The notes beneath the pieces were generated by a model. It saw nothing but the letters and a program-made list of their open reading frames with translations. It ran no database searches and was not told the DNA's origin. The position numbers and the translations under genes were made by a program. Shown piece by piece: positions 34,779 through 47,050 of a stretch of 64,000 nt of DNA (position 1 is the first letter of the stretch; every line of letters starts with the position of its first letter). The stretch is from Amphibalanus amphitrite (Eukaryota; Arthropoda; Thecostraca; Balanomorpha; Balanidae). The stretch spans positions 79,691 through 143,690 of the forward strand of contig NW_024883049.1 in NCBI RefSeq assembly GCF_019059575.1, in the 5' to 3' direction.

Positions 34779-36480
34779 TTACCGCAGGGAACACGACGCA
34801 TTTATAGCCGATACATTTGCTTTTTTTCTTAAATAAGATTGAAACATTGCGAGTACTGGCTTTTCGCCTAGCAGTTGGGCGTGAGGTGAGTGACGATAAA
34901 AATTATTTCGCTCTCCCTTGCTCCTGCACCTGCGGAAAGTGGATGGATGGGCATTGGATACTTACTGGAAGGGTGTAATAAGGGCAATACACCACTTCAT
35001 GCTCCGATAATTGCATTACGTCTATGACGGTGTAAAGTAAAGAATAAAGATGTGTGAAGAAATAGACATCTGACAATTGGCTGACTTCCCTGCCTCCCGG
35101 CCGCTACTCAGGTCCACCACTCGCCGTTGTCAGTGCACGGTTTTTCTAGCAAGCTCCAGCCTAGTATTGATCTTATTCAGTATTTACGGTACGAAGATTT
35201 GATAACGGAATGTGACGTTTCCACATCATGCTTGATGGTTGAAGTTTGCACCGTTAACAACTACCAAGTCAAGTCGCAGCCCCAGTCATCTGGCACGTCT
35301 CTGTCATCGAATAAAGCCAATGAACAAGAAAGTTATTATTTTCCAGCATAAATGAAAATATATAACACTGCTACAGGCGGTACGCGGATGTCATGCACAT
35401 TACACACAACGATTCAATCGAATAAAAACTGGATTAACCATAAATCAGCACTGGATTAACCATAAATAATAACAGTACAGCACCAAACACTTGAGATGCA
35501 CATTATAGTACTTTAGAATGCACAGAGGAGTAATGAGACTAAAAGTTTTAACACGCCCTATCTTAAAAAAATATTGAACGAGATATTTCCACAGTGCAAA
35601 AACAAAACCGAAATCCGACAAAAAACCGATTCCAGGTTCAATGTCCACAGATTTAAAAACAAAACTTTCAAGTGCCCCCATGGTAAAAAAAAAAAATGAC
35701 CAAAGACGGAATTGTAACAAAGAATAAATAAAGATATGTGCGGCAAACGAAGGGCGGCACTGGACGAGCGTCTGCACAAAGTAGGCGCACAGAGTTACTC
35801 CTTAGCCCAGCGGGCAGCAGCAAATGAATTACAACCAAAGGAAGAATATGCATTAGTCTATTAAGGCTCATCGCACCATGACGAGGCACAGCTAGGATAA
35901 CGCGATTCGCCTGCGTCCTCCAGGCGAGAAGCACCTCGAGTAGGCTGCCGTGTCTTGACCAACTGCCGCATCCGTCGTCCGCGCCGCAGGCCTCCCAGTA
36001 GTGCCTCGGAGTAGTGCCTCCATCGCATCGGCCGTCGACCGGCGTGGGGCCCGGATGTGACTAGTGCAGCTCCGTGGGGTGCCCTGCCGCGCTCTGCCGA
36101 GTGTGCAGAGAGCAGGTAGACTGGTGGCGGTGAAGAAAACAAGCAGTTATCTTCTTTCGGGATCTGTAAAGAAGCATTCTACTAAAAACTACATCCAAAA
36201 CGTTTTCCATATTTTTTTTTTACAGAACACAATGCAGTAGCCAAAATAGATATGAAGTATGTGAAGACAACAGTCTACTGCCATTAGATAACTGATCCTG
36301 ATGGACAAATACATTAGATACTAGTAAATCATAAGGTGGTTCAAAGGCACACTTTGCAGCTCCAGTAAAAAATCACTGTTTTTCATACTTCATACTGTAA
36401 GGGGAAAGGGTGGGGTGGGGATGCAGCCAAGAGTGCATCATATGGGGTTGTAGTGGTCGGACCATCTGGAGCAATAGCCT
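34779..36480. other. Lower-copy sequence, no gene recognised
   Basis: Immediately right of the array. A 74-codon + frame (35127-35351) and several - frames have no recognisable motif. 35861-36140 is GC-rich and arginine-rich in translation but looks non-coding. An A-run is at 35683-35695. Confidence 0.5.
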
Positions 36481-36691
36481 GTTTTTGCCGTTTTTAATGT
36501 TAACCCTATGGCGCACATGAGCACGCGCCACGGGCGCACCCCCGGCCGAATCGTGCCCAAAAGCTAATACGACCTGTTGAATTACATGACCCACGAGTCG
36601 TGAAAATTTCACCCTCGTGCGTCAATCGACGGCGCCGCAATATCCGTTTTGGGGCATCACGCCGCCTATAAGCCTCGCAAAAGCGTCCGCA

Positions 36692-36717
36692 CGGCCGGCC
36701 GGCCGGCCGGCCGGCCG
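36692..36717. repeat. CCGG microsatellite
   Basis: About 26 bp of perfect CGGC repeats, a few dozen bases from a stray array fragment. Confidence 0.9.
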
Positions 36718-36775
36718 CTCATACTCAGAAATTTCCGTTAATCTAAGGAAAGACTTCGCTCGCTTCGCTCGCTCC

Positions 36776-36903
36776 GTAACAAAAGTGACACCTCTCCGTT
36801 TTACACGTGTCACGTGCAGTGGAGGTCACCCGCAAGCATTGTCCATAGTAAATACTTGTAAGAAGAGTATACGCTACCCCACACAAAAAACCGCAAGTGT
36901 AAC
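36776..36903. repeat. Stray fragment of the array element
   Basis: Contains AAAAGTGACACCTCTCCG, CACGTGTCACGTGCAGT, TCCATAGTAAATACTT, GTATACGCTACCCCACAC and AACCGCAAGTGTA in the same order as unit 7 (10300-10430). Both ends are broken; it lies 2 kb outside the array. Confidence 0.85.
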
Positions 36904-36904
36904 A

Positions 36905-38041
36905 GTGTCCGTCCCCCTCCCCGGCGCCGTTTTCCTCCAGGGGAGGCGCCCCAGCCGCCGTACTGGGGCGTAGCGGAGTCCGTGCTTTTAGCACAGCAAA
37001 ATATCCACCCAGGCTAGATTAACGTCACGACAACCTAGGATTAAGAGTGGCTAGACTTCAGACTTCATGCAGACTTAACATTGAAGTATTATATATGCAA
37101 CTAAATGACACACATGGTGTTTGTTCTAACCTTCTCAACAGAAAGTGAACGTGTCAGGACAGCACCCCTTGGTGACCATTATATTCAAGGGGTGCAGGAA
37201 CTGATTCCCCAGGGGTGAAGCGATAGAAGCAAAAACATGAGTCACTAGTTCCCTCCTGTGTCTTCCCTCCTGCAGAAAAAAAAATACATGTGTGATGCCC
37301 AATGTGACTGATAACTGCATATTATAAAGCTGGAAATATTGTACAAAGTTGTGACAACACAAGCAAACTATGCATGTCACTGCTCTTGTATAACTTTTCT
37401 ATTTTTATTGCTATATGAGACCTCACAAGACACAAAAATATGCATGGTTAGAAAGTGGGTAACAATACATTTCAAATGAACTAAGCAGATTATTTCTAAG
37501 CTCCTTTAAGTCCCAATTTCTGCTATATTTCGCTTGTTGTCACTTCATATTTTGAACTCAAGGTGCCTTGTGGATTTACCTCAGGTATGTAGGTAAATCC
37601 ACAAGGATTTATGGGCTTTACCACAGTTGAGTAGCTGCTCCCTCAATTTAAGTTTCTCGTTAAATTTCATTGAGGCGTTGCAAGATGGGCTGAAGCCGAA
37701 TCCTCTTCCCTGTTTAGCTGATGCTCATAATACCTGAACATTTTTAATTCCAATTTTTATAGCTGTTAACAATTGGTAAAGGCCCATGTACCTAGACAAC
37801 AATGACTTTACAGAAGAAACCCCTGGCTGTGTTTCATGGGCGCGCTGCCAGCCGCTGCCAGCGCATTCCGCGTGAGCTAGCGTCAACCTCCGGTAGTGTT
37901 GGAGGTATAGGCTTGTTGATGTCTCTATGGAAGCCAAAAGCGGCTGGCAGAGTGCTGTGATATGCTGTGATACACCACCCTTATTTTTGCACAATAATGC
38001 TGTGATAACTGTTCCTGCAAAAAATATAAGGTGAAGTGAAG
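36905..38041. other. Lower-copy sequence, one strong hairpin, no gene recognised
   Basis: No frame with recognisable domains. 37566-37606 forms a perfect hairpin: CCTTGTGGATTTACCT, a 9-nt loop and its exact reverse complement. Confidence 0.55.
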
Positions 38042-38200
38042 TAAAATCAGGTCAAACATTAATATATACCCGAAAATAGCAGTGTTTGGAGTACCTATAT
38101 TCACATTACCAATAATATAAAATCAGGTCAAACATTAATATATACCAGAAAATAGCAGTGTTTGCCGTTTGGAGTACCTATATTCACATTACCAATAATA
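38042..38200. repeat. Tandem duplication of ~76 bp
   Basis: TAAAATCAGGTCAAACATTA begins at 38042 and again at 38118; both copies end ACATTACCAATAATA. The second copy has a 7-bp insertion after CAGTGTTTG and one C-to-A change. Confidence 0.9.
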
Positions 38201-38715
38201 TGATACACAACAGGCCATAGAAAACCAGTGAATCAGAATGTTGAATTGTACCCCAATTTCAATATCAATATGGCACTTGGCAATAACAGTTAAACACACC
38301 GTTTTTGATGTTAAATCAACAGAGAAAACTCCTGAACATAAAAAATGATCAGAATGTATAATAAGGATAACAGTATAAATAAAAATCGACGACATCAGCA
38401 CCTATCATCGCCGTTCCACATTCACCACTCCCCATTCCACGCACAGATTGTTTACTCCTTGGTTTACCCCGTGTTCGCAGTCTCCCTGACGACGGAGATT
38501 CTTTACGCCCACCGACCAATCACGTTCAAGATCAGCGGGGCTTGGCCGCAGTTCTCGAACGCTATTTGCCAGATTAAGCAGGACCTTCGTCGTCAGTAAA
38601 CTGTGAACACGGCGTTACATATTTCGCTATGGTAACAAAAGCGCCAGAATTGACTACCAGAATTGGATCCGAAGGTCAAATGGGTCACGTGACTGACAAG
38701 TTCAGATGGACAACA

Positions 38716-39506
38716 CCAGGAAAACGGAACAACGTGCAATAACGTTCTATATATCATTGGAAAGAGCATCAAAAGTTGTATAAAATATCAACTTTTGACT
38801 TAAACATATCTTAAACGTAAAAAGTTATTAAGCATCAAAGACGCTCCCATTGACTTTCAAAGTTAAAATTTTTCATTTTTAAACGAGCTTCAAAAGAGCA
38901 AACGAATTCTGACAGCTTAACGAAGCATAACACCATGTTCTATGGTCTTTTCTCAACAAGTCCTGAAAGTTTAAACAAAATCGTATCATATAATTTTGTA
39001 CAATGAGCGAATGAAAAAGTCTCTGCAAAAACGCCCATTGACTTAACATGGGGAGCGAAAAAAATTCAACTTTGACCTCGTGCAAAGACACGTTACGAAG
39101 TTCTGAGGGGTATACGGCGCACACCAGCGTGTACCCAAACGTGTTTGCCATAAAATGCTGGGAAGAAAACCACCTCTTCCTTGGCTCGTTTTCCCGCCAT
39201 TGGCGATCGCGCAAAAAGTGTCCAAAACCCCGTTGACTTAACATGGGGAAAATGGAATCGCACGTGCCACGTGCCACGAGGTTTTAAGCGAGTAGCGACC
39301 GGTGCCAACAGGTAGATCGCCTGCGGGAGCCCATACACTGAAATTTTTAAGAAAATCGAGCCACAAGTTTAGGCCTGACCCAAGTTGCCCCAATTCGCGG
39401 CCAGACATGCAAAACATAGCCCGGAGAAGGACCGCTCCGGTTGTTTTTCAATAGAAAAACACAATTCTAACGAATAGTGTTTGTCTTTTCAAACAACCTG
39501 CGGTTA
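38716..39506. repeat. Solo array unit outside the array (~790 bp)
   Basis: Starts near AAAACGGAACAACGTGCAA and follows the right body of the family to the standard terminus at 39506. It abuts a LINE fragment. The DNA to its right is the source type of the sequence captured in unit 17. Confidence 0.85.
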
Positions 39507-40925
39507 TGGAACCACCTCCCAGAATCATTAACCCGCGCACCGACGGGGGTCTGCGCCAACTTAGTACCGACGGGGGGCGGATGACCGCCCCCCCCCCCTG
39601 AGATCTCGAGAACGAAGCAAGATAGCGACAAGCGGTAAACGGCATCGGATACGCACGGTCAAGATCTACAATTTTTACTAAGGTCATTTTCAGGTCAGGT
39701 CAAAGATGACGTCACAGGGGTCGAAAAAGTCAAAATGGCGGCGCTAAATATGGAGAGAGTTTTTCTCGAATAACTTTCAAATTAGTCAAGATAGGAACAA
39801 ACTAAGGGCATCATCGTGATCCTCTCGTCAATCCGCATCGAATGATATATATGTTGACCTCGAAAGGTCAAGGTCAAAGGTTGGGTTAGGTTAGTCACGT
39901 GACCTCGAGGTCATCATGTATATCATTCGATGCGTCTTGACGAGCTGAACACAATGAGACCATCCACGCGTCTGTATCTTGTTCCTGTACGGAGTTATTG
40001 GCCAAAAACCTTTGGTGACCTTTGATGACGTCACATGACCTCACAGCTGCCCAACAGCAAAACAGACCTCAAGGTAGTGAAGGTTGATCGTAAATGAAGT
40101 CATGTATGGTATATGGGGCCATTCCGACCCGTTTTAGTGGTAAAAACAGGGAGTTGATTTTTCCCCCATTGACTTATAATGGGGAGGTCGCGAAATTGAC
40201 CTGACCTTAGGTCACCGATATCAAAATTCCGAGATATACAAATTGTAGCTACTAATGATCTAATAACATCCTGCGACTTTCAAAGGCCTCCGACATCTAC
40301 TGTATCTCTGGCACGGTGACAAAGTTGCAAAAAAGTGACTTGAGGTTGGGTCATTCAAAGTGACCTGGTGACCTGACCTTGAAAGGTAGGAGGTTCAAAC
40401 TTGCACACCATGTGTAAAATTGATAAGGGAATAGTCATACCAAATTTCGCGCTATTCGCGAAAAACCTCAGGGGGGGGGGCGGATATCCGCCCCCCCCCC
40501 CCCCCGTCGGTGCGCGGGTTAAGATCCTTGCCCCATACATCCTTCTCCAGCGACTAGGGATGCCCAAACCCCCAGACTACTACAAAATTGGCTCAAAAAC
40601 TGGAAATATTCTGCATACCCGATTAAGAACTGAAATGTCTTGTCTAAATTCTCATCGTTTTCAAATCAACAAAGCAGATTCGCCTGAATGTTATTGCGGC
40701 CACTTCAAGGAAGATGTCCGCCACTACGTAATATTCTGTCGAAATTATGATGCCCAAAGGAAAACACTATCTGATAACGCTTCTCGTATACTGGGAGAAA
40801 ATTTTGCAAATTACATACTCACCCGACCAAAAATTGAACATTCTTATCCACGGAGATCGCTTGAGTGGCGAGGGCAGTCGAGAAATGGCTTACGCCTTTC
40901 AAAAGTTTTTGACAAAAACAAATAG
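39507..40925 (+). pseudogene. LINE reverse-transcriptase C-terminal fragment, split by a TTAA element
   Basis: Two pieces, 39507-39531 and 40519-40925, read in one frame when the intervening TTAA-flanked insert and one TTAA are removed. The right piece ends with the typical tail of non-LTR retrotransposon polyproteins: HTRLRTEMSCLN, then a cysteine/histidine knuckle (CYCGHFKEDVRHYVIFC) and YDAQRK, then a stop. The RT core itself is absent. Clade not determinable; Jockey/I/CR1-like tails look like this. Confidence 0.65.
39528..40522. mobile_element. ~1-kb non-autonomous element with TTAA target duplication (piggyBac-like)
   Basis: Bounded by TTAA on both sides. Left end CCCGCGCACCGACGGGGG is the exact inverse of the right end CCCCCGTCGGTGCGCGGG. 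Long G and C runs lie just inside both ends. The middle contains TCGAATGATATAT, its inverted form, and dense AGGTCA/TGACCT half-sites. TTAA specificity and ends starting CCC fit piggyBac-type transposition; no transposase is present. Confidence 0.82.
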
Positions 40926-41306
40926 ATTTTCGTAGTAACAAATTAGTTCATTCAAAGTTTTCAAAATTTGCAATCCCGAGAGCTGAGCGGCTGATGAACA
41001 CCAAAATTTACCGCTCATGAGCGACTGGTCAGCGGCGGCGGCGGTTGTTTCACATGTTTTATTTTTGTTCCAGAGTGGTGCCTCGAGTTAAGCGAATGCG
41101 CTTTTGCACCACTCTGCTATCATTTTTATGTTGCTACATTGTGCCATATGTTTCATTGATCATGCTTTATTTCTCGTGTATCTTTTGTTCCTTAATAAAC
41201 GTTTTGTGTGTGTGTGGGGGGGGGGGGTGTGTGATTATTAAAAGCATGAAGAATAACCTGTTGCTCATTTCTATCAGAAATAGAAAAAAAAATAAACCAA
41301 TATATA
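40926..41306. other. Intervening sequence, no gene recognised
   Basis: Contains a GT/G-run at about 41205-41230 and a short + frame (41045-41458) without motifs. Confidence 0.5.
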
Positions 41307-42674
41307 GGGGAAGTTGGGGGAACGCCGAATACTTTTTTTCTGACGCCCGTAGCACGCAAGGTAGACAACAGAAGCTATTCTTGTTGGCGTCATTCGAGAG
41401 GCCAGTCTTTTGCCTTTCAAACACACCAGGCGCATTTGATGAATTCGCATACCGTTAAAGGGACCCTCCCACCTTCAAAAAAGTTAATGAATTGGCATGG
41501 AAGTGATGTCGCTCGGTTCAGAAAGAGCCAAAACGAATATCTACCAAATTTCATCGAAAAATATTCACCGGTTTTCAAGATATTAGACTTTTACTTTTGT
41601 TTACTTTTTGGGATCTCCACTGTTCCTAGCGACTTTATTTGAAAGTGCGGCATTTATTGCGCGCAAAGCAGCAAATACCACCGCGTGCTACAAAACGTTT
41701 TAGTCAAACATTTAAAAATCGTTAGATATCTGCGCTGACGTCACACATTCAGAGGGGTATTCCTATGCATTAGCCCCTCTGAATCAAAATGCTGCAATTT
41801 TGAAATTCAATATTTCCGATTTAAGGCATTTCTCGATGTTGTGAGTGCCGAAACCGGTAATTGTGAGCCAGGGACCCCATTTTGGCTATCTCAACTCAAA
41901 TCTAATGTTAAGGTGGGAGGGTCCATTTAAGCGCACAAACTAAAAATGTCAAAGAAGTGACTTTTTCGGCGTTGCCCCGGACTGCGGAGAAAGCCGAAAA
42001 TGGGAGAAATGATCTACGGGGAATGTCGAAATTGATGTTTTGCCATTTTATCTCAAACTTTATCCACAATTCATCAAAGCTGACACACGTTTTAAGAGCT
42101 TAAGGACGCTTGGTGCACACTGGAAGTTATAATTGTATGATATAATAAGAAAAGGCCAGGTAAATCATTCCTTATAGGTAACAGGCCATTGTGTCGGTTA
42201 AAAGTGTGATTTGTGTGACTAAAAATACGCGTTGCTATTCAACAGCATATAAGTCCACGTAGCGTGCTTTAACGTGCGTAATTGCACGTTTTCGGCATTA
42301 CCCTAGCCAGCCATACTTTCATTTGCAGGCCCATAACTTTTCAACGTGCTGTATAAATTTCAAATAGGCAGCACACTTATGCAAAGACATGCTGAAGATT
42401 ACTTGACCGAATTGGCCAGACAAACGGTAGCATAATGAGTAAGAAATGCAGCTTCAAAGGCGCATGTAGTATGTACAAGGGAAACGTACCTTGAAAACGC
42501 TCTTGGCGCACTCACAGCCGAAGCATTCCGAATGACGACTCGTAACAAACATGCGATAATTGGTAGTCACTTAAGCTTCAGAGCATCGTTGACAGGTGGC
42601 ATTCATGTCGTACGGTTTTCGAAATATCTCGAATTTCGGCTTTGCCCCAACTCCGGCATTGCCCCAACTTCCCC
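41307..42674. mobile_element. Possible ~1.37-kb element with GGGGAAGTTGGGG ends and TA duplication
   Basis: GGGGAAGTTGGGG at the left and CCCCAACTTCCCC at the right are inverted and flanked by TA. TTCGGC-TTGCCCC motifs recur near the right end (42636, 42655) and inside (41967). It encloses another MITE. No coding sequence. Confidence 0.55.
41455..41930. mobile_element. 476-bp TTAA-bounded MITE nested in the preceding element
   Basis: Ends TTAAAGGGACCCTCCCACC and GGTGGGAGGGTCCATTTAA are inverted with one mismatch and both carry TTAA. An internal hairpin, ATTCAGAGGGG against CCCCTCTGAAT, is at 41747-41784. Likely mobilised by a TTAA-specific transposase. Confidence 0.8.
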
Positions 42675-42676
42675 TA

Positions 42677-43901
42677 TTCGGGCGTGGCCCTTCTTCAGTG
42701 GTACAAGATCACAATAAAACAAGAGAGACGTATGTGACACACATAGGCAAAATACAATATTTTGAATCAAATCACTCACAGATATTTTGCATGCGCTTCC
42801 AAGATAGGCGTCGATCTAATTCTAGATTTAGATAGTAATAAATAACTAATAAATGGTTGCACAGTACATACATATATATAGGTACGGTTCTCCAGTAAAA
42901 GTCTTGTTGGTTTGGCTTTTTTTGGATATATATGGTCCTATATAATTTTCAAATGCATAAGTATGAACCCGAATTTTGTGTATGCACATTTACCACTAGA
43001 CTGTAAAATTGCATCGTTGTATGCCAAATACTTTCCGAGATATTCACCAAAAACTTCATTTTCTGCCGTTTGGGGTATTCTGGCCGCAATCTGCCTGGGA
43101 TCGCCTATAACATCAGTAGATACATCTAACGAGAGGAACGCGGAAACACAGAATCATGAATGAATCGAGCGCGTAGTAAACGGTGTATGAAAGGGAAACT
43201 CAGCAGAGGCTATCCGGGTGGCCGGCGGGCGGCGCGCCCTTAGGCATCGGCTGACCCTTGGGACCGCGTGGGGTCAGAGGTCGCGCTCGGGAAGTCTCGG
43301 CTCTGGGTTTTAGCGCTGTGCAGTCAGGAAGGGAGGGGAGGATAGCGCTAGCCCGACTGACTAGTATCTCGGCTGATTCGTGTGGGGTGGAAGGGAGCAC
43401 AGAACGGGATAGTGGTTAGTGGTGGATGGTGGGATGGTGGTTAGGTTAGTGCGTACTGCGTAGAACGTAGCTGAACATGCATTGTTTTTCATGACAAACA
43501 ACATGCAGCATAATGTGCGGGAGTATACCAGAACTGATACAAAAAGGGAACTATATTTCGGGCGAGGGAGTGGATGGGTGCCGTGACACAGCATGACGAA
43601 GACGGTGCTGCCAAAATCGGGATGCTTTTTTTTGCCCCCATTCTTTTACCCCTAAAATGGAGCGCTTGACCCGAACGTAGAGGTCCCTGACTGACCTTAG
43701 ACCTTAAAATCGCACCCGTCAAGTGCGTCACCTTTTCTTCAGGGGCGCTCTTCCTGGTTGCCTCTGTTCTTACCAATAACTAAAGCAAATCGAACGTTTA
43801 ATTAAAAAGGCATATATCAAATACAATTTTACTCACACCCGCTCGTGTGCATAGTTGTTTTGACCTATATCTTCTCATATCATAATATATCACTTCAATG
43901 C
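42677..43901. other. Lower-copy sequence, no gene recognised
   Basis: Short frames only. 43190-43400 is GC-rich; 43402-43450 has GGTGG-rich imperfect repeats. Confidence 0.5.
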
Positions 43902-45125
43902 TTAACCCTCAACGGACTTTTGGGTTTTCTGCATATACCCCGGCCGAGGGGGGGGCGATTACGACCCCTCTCCGTCTTTTCGCCCCTAATTGAGCTAGCG
44001 CCTTGCGGATAAAACTGAGCGCGTGCATCGTATGAGATGCAGCAGCTGGTGCCCGAGTTGAATGTCTCAGGTCAACCAAACTCTGAGGTCAGTATAAGTG
44101 CTCCAAGTCGCGGGATCGGTTTTTGGTAAACAACTTCACCATAGTGGATACAGAGCCAAGGTAATGGCACCATCGAGTTTTGCATGCTCAAGCGCATCGA
44201 ATAATATACGCTTTGTTTTTGTTGAGGTCAATTTAAGGTGTTCACTTCAGGTCATGATCAGGGCAGAGCCACTCAGTCCACGAAGCTGGCCCAAGGAGGT
44301 CATATCGCTTATTCGATTCGGTAGGTCCTCACAAGTCCTTTGGTGGCTTCCCGACTCGCTAGCTCAATTTGATCGGGACTTTTTGGTGAAAACTCCTGTG
44401 ACTTTAGTGACGTCATAAATGAAGTCGCCTAAGATCAAGAATGCAAAAGGAAATGCTGGGGCTCGCAAAGATTGTATAATATCACGAATTAATGCGCTTG
44501 AGACAGCTTTAAGGCCGCCCCACACTGGACCTCGCATGCGGGTTGCGAATTTTGGGTTTTCGGGTTTCTTCAAAATCAAACAATACAATCTAAGCTGAGT
44601 GACCCACACTACCATCTAACAGGCGAGTGTGCATGTTTTTAGCTTGCGAGCGACCTTGCATCGCGTTCCAAAAGTTGGTTTTGAGTCAACTTTCGAATTT
44701 CCTCGCTGCGAGGTCTGCGAGTTCTGCGAGGTTTGCGGGTTTTTCGTTAGAGTCGAATTTTGGTTCGTTGCGTTGCCTATTGCGACTATATGTAAGTTTC
44801 TGAAGGTGCACTGGCTTCACTGCATTCATGAAGTTACCATAAGGGAGCGATCTAATCACTCTATGAATTAGCATTATGTCCGCAAACTCAAAACCCGCAA
44901 ACTCGCAACCCGCATGCGAGTTCCAGTGTGGGGCGGCCTTTAGACGGCTCCCGGCGCCAAAATAACAGTTTTCATAGTTCCCCATTGATAAATAATCGTG
45001 AGGTTGCGTGACCGCAACCTTCAGGAAAATACGAGATAACTACATACAAGTTGTGAGGCCTCTAGGTAGGAGATAGCAAGATTACTTTACTACTCAGGTT
45101 GGTTCACTAGGGAAATAAAGGCGCC
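43902..45125. repeat. AGGTCA-rich repeat starting at TTAACCCTC, interrupted by a MITE
   Basis: TTAACCCTC at 43902 and a nearby G-run/C-rich section resemble the ends of other TTAA elements. 44190-44500 and 44943-45125 match 13575-14110 of unit 9 in order (AGGTCATATCGC, GACGTCATAAATGA, GGCGCCAAAATA). I see no matching right-hand TTAA end. Confidence 0.6.
44512..44939. mobile_element. 428-bp MITE, TTA duplication, AGGCCGCCCCACACTGGA ends
   Basis: AGGCCGCCCCACACTGGA at the left is mirrored by TCCAGTGTGGGGCGGCCT at the right. The outer ~40 bp pair further with GCATGCGGGTTGCGA. TTA flanks both sides and the related repeat at 13895 shows the empty site. A 3-bp TTA duplication with such ends suggests PIF/Harbinger. 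Confidence 0.85.
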
Positions 45126-47050
45126 GTAGTTACGTCACGAATTTGGTAGCAACCTGGTAGCAATTTTTGCAGACATCAATGGCGCACGTGTTGTTTGATC
45201 GTCGCCAATACTATTTTACTGCACTATTTTGTTATTTCACTGCAATGCATTGTACATTACATTTGAAAATTAAAATAAAGAAATATTCGTAACCCAGCAA
45301 GTCAGTTATTCTTTGAGGCAGCACTCTGTCAGCATTGAGCCTTCAGAATGTGTCATTTGATAGACTTTCCCACATTTTCTACTCTTGTGGAAAACTTTCT
45401 TAGTCATCAAAAATGTATGCACATATGAATAATTAGAACTTCATTTTCAAAGTTTTATAGAAATAAGATTTCACATTACATTATCATAAGGCTACCTGTC
45501 CATTTCGTCCAACCAATTAAATATTCATCCAGCAGAAGGCAGGTACCTCTGAGAAGGTACTGATATCTCTTATCTACACCAATATTTCAGGAAAATGACT
45601 GAGAATGAGACTGAGACTGAAAATGAGAATGAAAATGAGAATGAAAATGAGACTGAGAAGCTATTAAAACTTCAGCGTATGAAAGGGATGTTATGGCTTA
45701 TCCACATTGAAAAACATCAGATAATGCTTTTGAACCATCTCATTCACCAGCACACATCAATCCGGCTCCTGGCTTCTGTCAAGGAAACATTCCAAAATAA
45801 TGCATTATTTTATTTCATTGACCACCTTGCAAAAGACAAACAGCAAACACATCACCACCAAAAACAAAAATAGTCAACAAGTAGGTACCAGCTGATCTAG
45901 CCATGCTGTGTCATGTGCCTTTGAAAAACTTGAGCAGTCAGGGTTGAATAAATACCCCAAACTTAGCCATTCATGCATGAACAAGTGCAAATTCTGGTCG
46001 GGCATTTTATTAAAAATGAACTAACAGCATTGTACCTAGGTTACAATTATAAAAAAACAATTACAAAAAAAAACAGCAGAGCTTACTCGACAAGGCATAA
46101 CCATTAATTTTATAACTGATATCCAAATTCGCATCTCCGAAGTTTAACCCACCTACCAGCCACCTGCACATTTCTGCGCACATGTGCTGCGCAATGTGCA
46201 CAGTCACTACACATTACACAATAATGAGAATTAAAATAGTTTTAAACAATCAAGCAAGTCAGGACTGGTATGCAGATTCACAAGTTCTCTCAACATCTTC
46301 AATTACCAACAATCAAGAGCACCTTGTGATCTCAGTAACTCCGCAGATCCATCTTCTGTTTTTCCATTTTCAGTTTTCAATTGAATTATAAGTTCCATCT
46401 GGGAGACAAATGTTGCATCATTATGTTTAAACAATTATTATGCTTGAACTTTTGGTTTTTCATGTGAACTTCACTTCAAAAGTTGATTCAATTTTTAAAG
46501 TTGATATAATTTGTATAATGCTACGATCACGGCGCACCAAATCACAGATAACTTGAAAATAACCAAGCAAAAGCCACATTCTTCAGCAAACAATGAGAGC
46601 TATCTGATCCATGCTGCGTTGAAATAATTGAAAATCGCCAAAATCAGTCAAAATATGACAATTAAATTAATATAAACTTCACAAAACTCTTATTTGTGTG
46701 GCAATGCGCAACAGAAATGCGAGGGAATATGGTAGTAATCTGGTAGCAATTATGAAGGATTTCCCCTGTCGCTGATAAAAAACACTTGAAACAAATTCTT
46801 CAACGCAGAGGAAATCCTTCATTATGAGTTGCAGGGACCATTTGATTGGCCCATTTTAGATAAATATAGGCCGAATGTTTCGATTTCAACCCCATTTATC
46901 GTAATGAGAAGAATCCATTGGCTTAGTGGTACGTCTTTTGAACACATGTAGGCCTTAGATTTCTCCTTAGCCCGCCTGAAACACACCATGCTTTGCATGC
47001 ATTTCTATGGGTGAAGGAAAATTAATGCGCCGTGATGACGTCACGGTAAA
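45126..47050. other. AT-rich sequence, no gene recognised
   Basis: One + frame (45595-45873) starts with an Asn/Glu/Thr-rich run from a GAATGAGACTGAAAAT-type microsatellite (45600-45660). A TTTCAG precedes it, but no domain is seen. The remainder has no motif. Confidence 0.45.

Noticed and set aside
35127-35351. 74-codon + frame in low-copy DNA
   Set aside because: No motif, no clear splice or promoter signals, length expected by chance.
45595-45873. 92-codon frame after a TTTCAG, considered as a host exon
   Set aside because: The first third is a microsatellite-encoded Asn/Glu/Thr run and the rest has no recognisable domain; evidence too weak to call a gene.
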